Origin: Paludibacteraceae bacterium
Lineage (GTDB): Bacteria; Bacteroidota; Bacteroidia; Bacteroidales; Paludibacteraceae
Reading direction: 5' to 3'
Length of the DNA stretch: 34,571 nucleotides
Assembly: GCA_905233935.1 (NCBI GenBank)
Contig: CAJOFU010000009.1
Location: forward strand, 1 to 34,571
Shown: positions 31,634 through 34,571 of the stretch, piece by piece
Layout of the letters: every line of letters begins with the position of its first letter
How positions within the stretch are numbered: the first letter of the stretch is position 1
Notes under the pieces: model-generated
The model's database searches: none
What the model saw: only the letters and a program-made list of their open reading frames with translations
Told to the model about the DNA's origin: nothing
Program-made: the position numbers and the translations under genes

Positions 31634-32509
31634 TTATTCCTTTAGTATTGACTCTGCAAGAACAGCGCGAAACTCCGGCATCGGACAATGCGTACAACTC
31701 TCGATGAGCAGCGTCTTCAATCCGGCATATACCCGTACGGTCTTGTTTATCTCTTCGATATCTGCTCCGGGACCACAACCCTCAATCGGGCAGTCGGGCG
31801 AATGGAAATATTCCTCGGCAAACGCATCCCAGAACCTTGCAGCCGTGGCGTTCGACATGTGGTATTGCTCCAGCGTCCAGGATTCGTGGTTGAGTTTGCA
31901 GCACAGATACACCATGCCGATGTCGAACATCGGGTAGCCGTAGCAGAAGTCGCCGAGGTCGATGAAGTAGGGTGTACGCACGCCGTCTTTCTCTACGAAT
32001 ATACCGTTCGAGAACTGCAGATCGCCGTGTATAGCTCGGTCGCTATCCGGCGCAGCGGCAATGAAAGCGCGCAGCTTGTCTTTCTCTTCGTCGGTAAAGA
32101 ACGGGTTCTCTTTCAGCCACTTGTACTGACGGTCTTTGACGTTCTCAAACTGCGTGGTGTCCACATGAATGTTGTGGAGCTTGAGGCAGAGTTGTGCAAA
32201 CTCGCGGGCATATTCCTCCGTGCGCTCGGGATTGTCGCCGCAGGCACGCGAATAGGACTTCTTGCCCTCGATGCGGCGAAAACGAATGCCTAACCGCTCG
32301 CCGTCAGTAACCAGGTCACCGGGTTCGGGGGAAGGGATGCCTAAATCATATACTTTACGCGCCATCTCCAGCTCTGTGCGTGCCGACTCGAAGTTGCGCA
32401 GGTACAACTTCATCATGATGTTTTTGTCGGTCTTGTGGTTATAACTTGCGCCATTGGCTCCTTCGCCCGTGCGCTCGTAGTCGTTTAAATCAATACGAAT
32501 AGGTTCCAT
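31634..32509 (-). CDS. APH-like phosphotransferase (TIGR02172 type)
   Basis: A 291-residue protein kinase-fold enzyme of the aminoglycoside/choline kinase-like superfamily. Ser/Gly-rich nucleotide loop GEGANGASYN (15-24), lysine K34, catalytic loop HGDLQFSNG with D163 and N168, and metal-binding D184 in FIDLGDF. Relatives are often called TIGR02172. Such enzymes phosphorylate small molecules or proteins; here the operon context suggests a role in signalling, but the substrate is unknown. Start codon is three bases after a heptamer array in the spacer. Confidence 0.82.
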   Translation of the reverse strand: MEPIRIDLNDYERTGEGANGASYNHKTDKNIMMKLYLRNFESARTELEMARKVYDLGIPSPEPGDLVTDGERLGIRFRRIEGKKSYSRACGDNPERTEEYAREFAQLCLKLHNIHVDTTQFENVKDRQYKWLKENPFFTDEEKDKLRAFIAAAPDSDRAIHGDLQFSNGIFVEKDGVRTPYFIDLGDFCYGYPMFDIGMVYLCCKLNHESWTLEQYHMSNATAARFWDAFAEEYFHSPDCPIEGCGPGADIEEINKTVRVYAGLKTLLIESCTHCPMPEFRAVLAESILKE

Positions 32510-32513
32510 ATTC

Positions 32514-32541
32514 TTTCAACTTTTAACTTTCAACTTTCAAC
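32514..32541 (-). repeat. Heptamer array between synthetase and kinase genes
   Basis: On the minus (transcribed) strand four 7-bp units: GTTGAAA, GTTGAAA, GTTAAAA, GTTGAAA. The synthetase stop TGA (32539-32537) is inside the first, and the kinase ATG follows four bases after the last. Confidence 0.88.
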
Positions 32542-33607
32542 TTTTCATAAATGGCAGATTCTTTGCTTGCTCGTAGGTCATATCCGCGAGCATAACATTC
32601 TGCGGATTGTCGCCGTTCAGGGCGTTGAACAGACGCGTCAAACCTGTTTTGCCCCAGCCTTGGGCAAGGATGCAAACGATGCAAATGTTCTGTATCCCGA
32701 CCGACGAAGAGATAATGTCGAGGTCGGTGTTACCCAACTGATGTCTTGCCAGCGTGTAGGCATCTTCCTCGTAGCGTTTTTTCATCTGATCGATGTCGCC
32801 TAAGGTCTTGCAGTCCAATGCGATGAACACTCTCAGATAGTTGTCCAACGGCACTTCCTGTATCTCTGCCTGATTGAGTGCGGCAATGCGCCGGTTGAGT
32901 GAATCGAACGGTCGGGCGTTCAGGTAACTGCGGAACGTGTCGCCATCCAAGTGTACCTCGTCCAGTTGTCCGTTTTGCACCAGTTGCTGCACACGACGGC
33001 GGTAGTCGGTAATCTCCGTACGGATACGGCTGAACTCGTCGTCAGCCATCTCCAATATACCCGCCAGACGGTTGATCTGCCTCAGGTACTCGCGCGGGAT
33101 CTCCACGCCGGTCTTGTAGCCTATATCATGATTGATGCTCGCCCAGGCATGTTGGAGTGTGGTGCGCAGTTGCAACTCAAAGCGGATTGCGTTCAGTTCG
33201 GGGTCATCAATGATGGTCTTGGGCAACCGGCAGATATAATGCAGCGAATTGTAGCCGAAACTGTCGGTATCGTGCAACCGGCGCTTGTCCACGCTGTTCT
33301 CCCAGTCGATGTCAAACAGTCTTTCCGCCATAGCGGCTATACGATCCACATCATCGGTGTAGAACGTGATGACACGTGCGCCGAGTATATCGGTTATGTC
33401 ATTGATGGAGTGGTACTTGCTGCCCTTGAGTGCCAGTTTGCCGGCAAGACTCTCGCGCGTCTTGATGCGCGTCTTGACGGCTGTGACAATCAGCCCGTTG
33501 CGGTCGATAGCGTCGCTCAGGGTGGTCTTCACCACCGTCTGCAAGCGTTCTATCAACGGCAACTTGGCATCGTACTCCGCCAATATCATTTCGCTGTGTA
33601 AATCCAT
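32537..33607 (-). CDS. RelA/SpoT-type alarmone synthetase
   Basis: A 356-residue protein with a RelA/SpoT nucleotidyltransferase domain (about 20-190) that would transfer pyrophosphate from ATP to GDP or GTP. Motifs: RIKTRESLAGKL (47-58; R47, K49), TDILGARVITFYTDDV with D73, GYNSLHYIC (118-126) and ELQLRTTLQHAWASINHDIG with E144. All catalytic positions are present. No HD hydrolase, TGS or ACT domain is present. The C-terminal ~130 residues match nothing I recognise and may be regulatory. It lies after the STAS gene and before the kinase and hydrolase genes in one operon. Confidence 0.88.
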   Translation of the reverse strand: MDLHSEMILAEYDAKLPLIERLQTVVKTTLSDAIDRNGLIVTAVKTRIKTRESLAGKLALKGSKYHSINDITDILGARVITFYTDDVDRIAAMAERLFDIDWENSVDKRRLHDTDSFGYNSLHYICRLPKTIIDDPELNAIRFELQLRTTLQHAWASINHDIGYKTGVEIPREYLRQINRLAGILEMADDEFSRIRTEITDYRRRVQQLVQNGQLDEVHLDGDTFRSYLNARPFDSLNRRIAALNQAEIQEVPLDNYLRVFIALDCKTLGDIDQMKKRYEEDAYTLARHQLGNTDLDIISSSVGIQNICIVCILAQGWGKTGLTRLFNALNGDNPQNVMLADMTYEQAKNLPFMKS

Positions 33608-33640
33608 AACCTTTAACTATTAACCCTTCACCGTTACTGT
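33606..33640 (-). repeat. Heptamer repeat between STAS and synthetase genes
   Basis: On the plus strand five 7-bp steps: ATAACCT, TTAACTA, TTAACCC, TTCACCG, TTACTGT. The stop codon of the STAS gene (TTA at 33634-33636, read TAA) is in the last unit, and the synthetase start codon touches the first. More diverged than the other arrays. Confidence 0.55.
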
Positions 33641-33936
33641 ATTTCAAACAGGCTGACAAAGCCAGTCATAACGAATACCTGACGTATATCGGCGTTGATG
33701 TTGCGCACGATCACTTTGTTGCCATGTGTGGCAGCTTCTTTGCGAACGGTCAGGAAGATACGCAAGCCCGACGAGGAGATATACTCCAGATCCGTGCAGT
33801 CAAGGATGATCTCTTTGTTCGATGCTTCCAGCAGAGGTTTGACGTCCTCGGCTGTTTGTACGGCGGCAGCTGTGTCGAGTCTGCCTGCGAACGCGGCAAT
33901 AAGCTGATTGCCGTTGTTGCTGATTGTGGTTGTCAT
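33634..33936 (-). CDS. STAS domain protein (anti-anti-sigma-factor type)
   Basis: A 100-residue STAS protein, like SpoIIAA/RsbV. The phosphorylation loop reads LEYISSSGLRIFL; S56 before the Gly is the usual phosphorylated serine. The Asp of the usual DSSG is replaced by Ser (SSSG), a change I recall from other Bacteroidota. Its ATG overlaps the stop of the upstream phosphatase/kinase gene as ATGA. Expected role: bound by the HATPase when unphosphorylated, released when phosphorylated, with the SpoIIE domain removing the phosphate. Confidence 0.92.
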   Translation of the reverse strand: MTTTISNNGNQLIAAFAGRLDTAAAVQTAEDVKPLLEASNKEIILDCTDLEYISSSGLRIFLTVRKEAATHGNKVIVRNINADIRQVFVMTGFVSLFEIQ

Positions 33937-34571
33937 ATTCTCTTGATTAGTGTTAATACGTTTTTGTCATCTTCGCGGCTGTAAATAACCTCGTCCATCA
34001 ATTGACGAACCAGATGGATACCCAAACCGCCTATTGCCCGCTCCTCGGCTGACAGAGTGATATCCACTTCGCCTTTCTGCGTCGGGTCAAACGGGATGCC
34101 GGAGTCGGTGATGGTGAAGATCAACTGTTGGCCATTGGCTGTTGGCTCTTGGCTCTTAGCTCTTAGCTCTTGTCTATTGCACTCCACGAACACTTGTCCG
34201 CTCTTGTCGTGCGGGTAGGCGTAGAGCATCACGTTGCTCACTATCTCTTCCAGCGCGAGGTTCACCGGCATGTTCAGCTCGTCCGGTATTCCCAGATCGT
34301 CAATCCACTCGGCGAGGGTAGGTATCTGCTGAATGTCGTTGCGCATCACGATAGCCGGAGTCTGGTAGCGGATAGCCAGCATCGTCAGGTCGTCGCTCTG
34401 TTCGGCGTCGCCTACAAACGCTTCGACTGCCGCCTGCATGGTGTCCGCTACGTGACGCGGTCGGCTGTCGGTGAGCGATGCCAGCACTTCCGTCATTCGT
34501 TGTTCGCCGAACTGGTCGTGCTCCGTGTTCTCCGCTTCGGTCAATCCATCGGTGTAGAGGAACAGCAGGTC
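33933..34571 (-). CDS. SpoIIE-type phosphatase fused to HATPase (partial)
   Basis: The frame is open to the right edge, so the N-terminus is missing; 212 residues are visible. The first ~70 are the end of a PP2C/SpoIIE phosphatase domain: LLFLYTDGLTEAENT with metal-binding D8, then AFVGDAEQSDDLTMLAIRYQ with D60 and D61. From ~80 a HATPase of RsbW type follows: N-box NLALEEIVSNVMLYAY, G1 box DSGIPFDP and G2 box GGLGIHLVR. A short linker between N-box and G1 box (about 134-148) is encoded by a heptamer repeat. One protein would therefore dephosphorylate and phosphorylate the STAS partner. A TTG at 34544 is not a start. Confidence 0.9.
   Translation of the reverse strand, partial: DLLFLYTDGLTEAENTEHDQFGEQRMTEVLASLTDSRPRHVADTMQAAVEAFVGDAEQSDDLTMLAIRYQTPAIVMRNDIQQIPTLAEWIDDLGIPDELNMPVNLALEEIVSNVMLYAYPHDKSGQVFVECNRQELRAKSQEPTANGQQLIFTITDSGIPFDPTQKGEVDITLSAEERAIGGLGIHLVRQLMDEVIYSREDDKNVLTLIKRI
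34128..34176. repeat. Heptamer array within the HATPase coding region
   Basis: Seven 7-bp units on the plus strand: TTGGCCA, TTGGCTG, TTGGCTC, TTGGCTC, TTAGCTC, TTAGCTC, TTGTCTA. On the coding strand they give RQELRAKSQEPTANGQQ, a polar linker between two beta strands of the HATPase domain. The pattern is like the intergenic arrays but keeps the frame open. Confidence 0.85.

Noticed and set aside
34518..34544. TTG at 34544 as start of a separate HATPase gene
   Set aside because: The upstream codons to the window edge continue a PP2C/SpoIIE motif (LLFLYTDGL), so the frame is one protein running out of the window.

Overview
The window reads as chromosomal DNA of a member of the Bacteroidales (phylum Bacteroidota). 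The grounds are seven promoters of the Bacteroidota type (a -33 TTG or TTTG, 20 bases, then TAtCTTTG), the lack of Shine-Dalgarno sequences, and families typical of the phylum: a DUF4837 lipoprotein, a YfhO-family giant membrane protein, a lipoprotein-type SPFH protein, pyruvate:ferredoxin oxidoreductase, a PspC/PadR set and a TIGR02172-type phosphotransferase. I do not assign a genus. I see no insertion sequence, prophage, CRISPR array or rRNA.

Layout. 1-601 (minus): N-terminal part of a GNAT (ElaA-like) protein, with a divergent promoter region holding a decamer repeat array. 1108-6447 (plus): secreted S8 protease, acyl-ACP thioesterase, a second and longer decamer array, a free-standing NrdJ C-terminal domain, RNase R. 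6493-6565 (minus): tRNA-Gly(CCC) with its own promoter and terminator. 6822-10258 (plus): SPFH lipoprotein and YfhO, convergent with and overlapping an acyltransferase (10191-11237, minus). 11478-28527 (plus): AAA_14 ATPase, nifJ, outer-membrane protein, gmk-nadD, a small HTH-like protein, two tandem porin-like paralogues, apbE, DUF4837, TPR protein, ribH, aspartokinase, YitT, nucleotidyltransferase, galE. 28602-29878 (minus): PspC-PadR-membrane protein operon. 30091-34571 (minus): a signalling operon made of SpoIIE phosphatase plus HATPase, STAS protein, RelA/SpoT-type alarmone synthetase, APH-like kinase, HD alarmone hydrolase and a tyrosine-type phosphatase. It ends in a terminator and its start lies outside the window.

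Two things stand out. First, the signalling operon: a partner-switching module (phosphatase/kinase plus STAS) is co-transcribed, with a 4-base ATGA overlap and short spacers, with a separate alarmone synthetase and a separate alarmone hydrolase. This suggests a stress pathway in which partner switching and (p)ppGpp turnover are coupled.

Second, the spacers follow a shared grammar. About ten genes have a short tandem repeat (unit 7, 8, 10, 11 or 28 bp, with a different unit at each locus) lying directly before the start codon. In six cases the stop codon of the upstream gene is part of the array. One similar heptamer array lies inside a coding region, in the HATPase domain. The spacer at 30895-31041 also holds three copies of a module with identical flanks (TTAACG and CCATTTTAAC) around different perfect palindromes. 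I know of no described element of this form, although I could not search.
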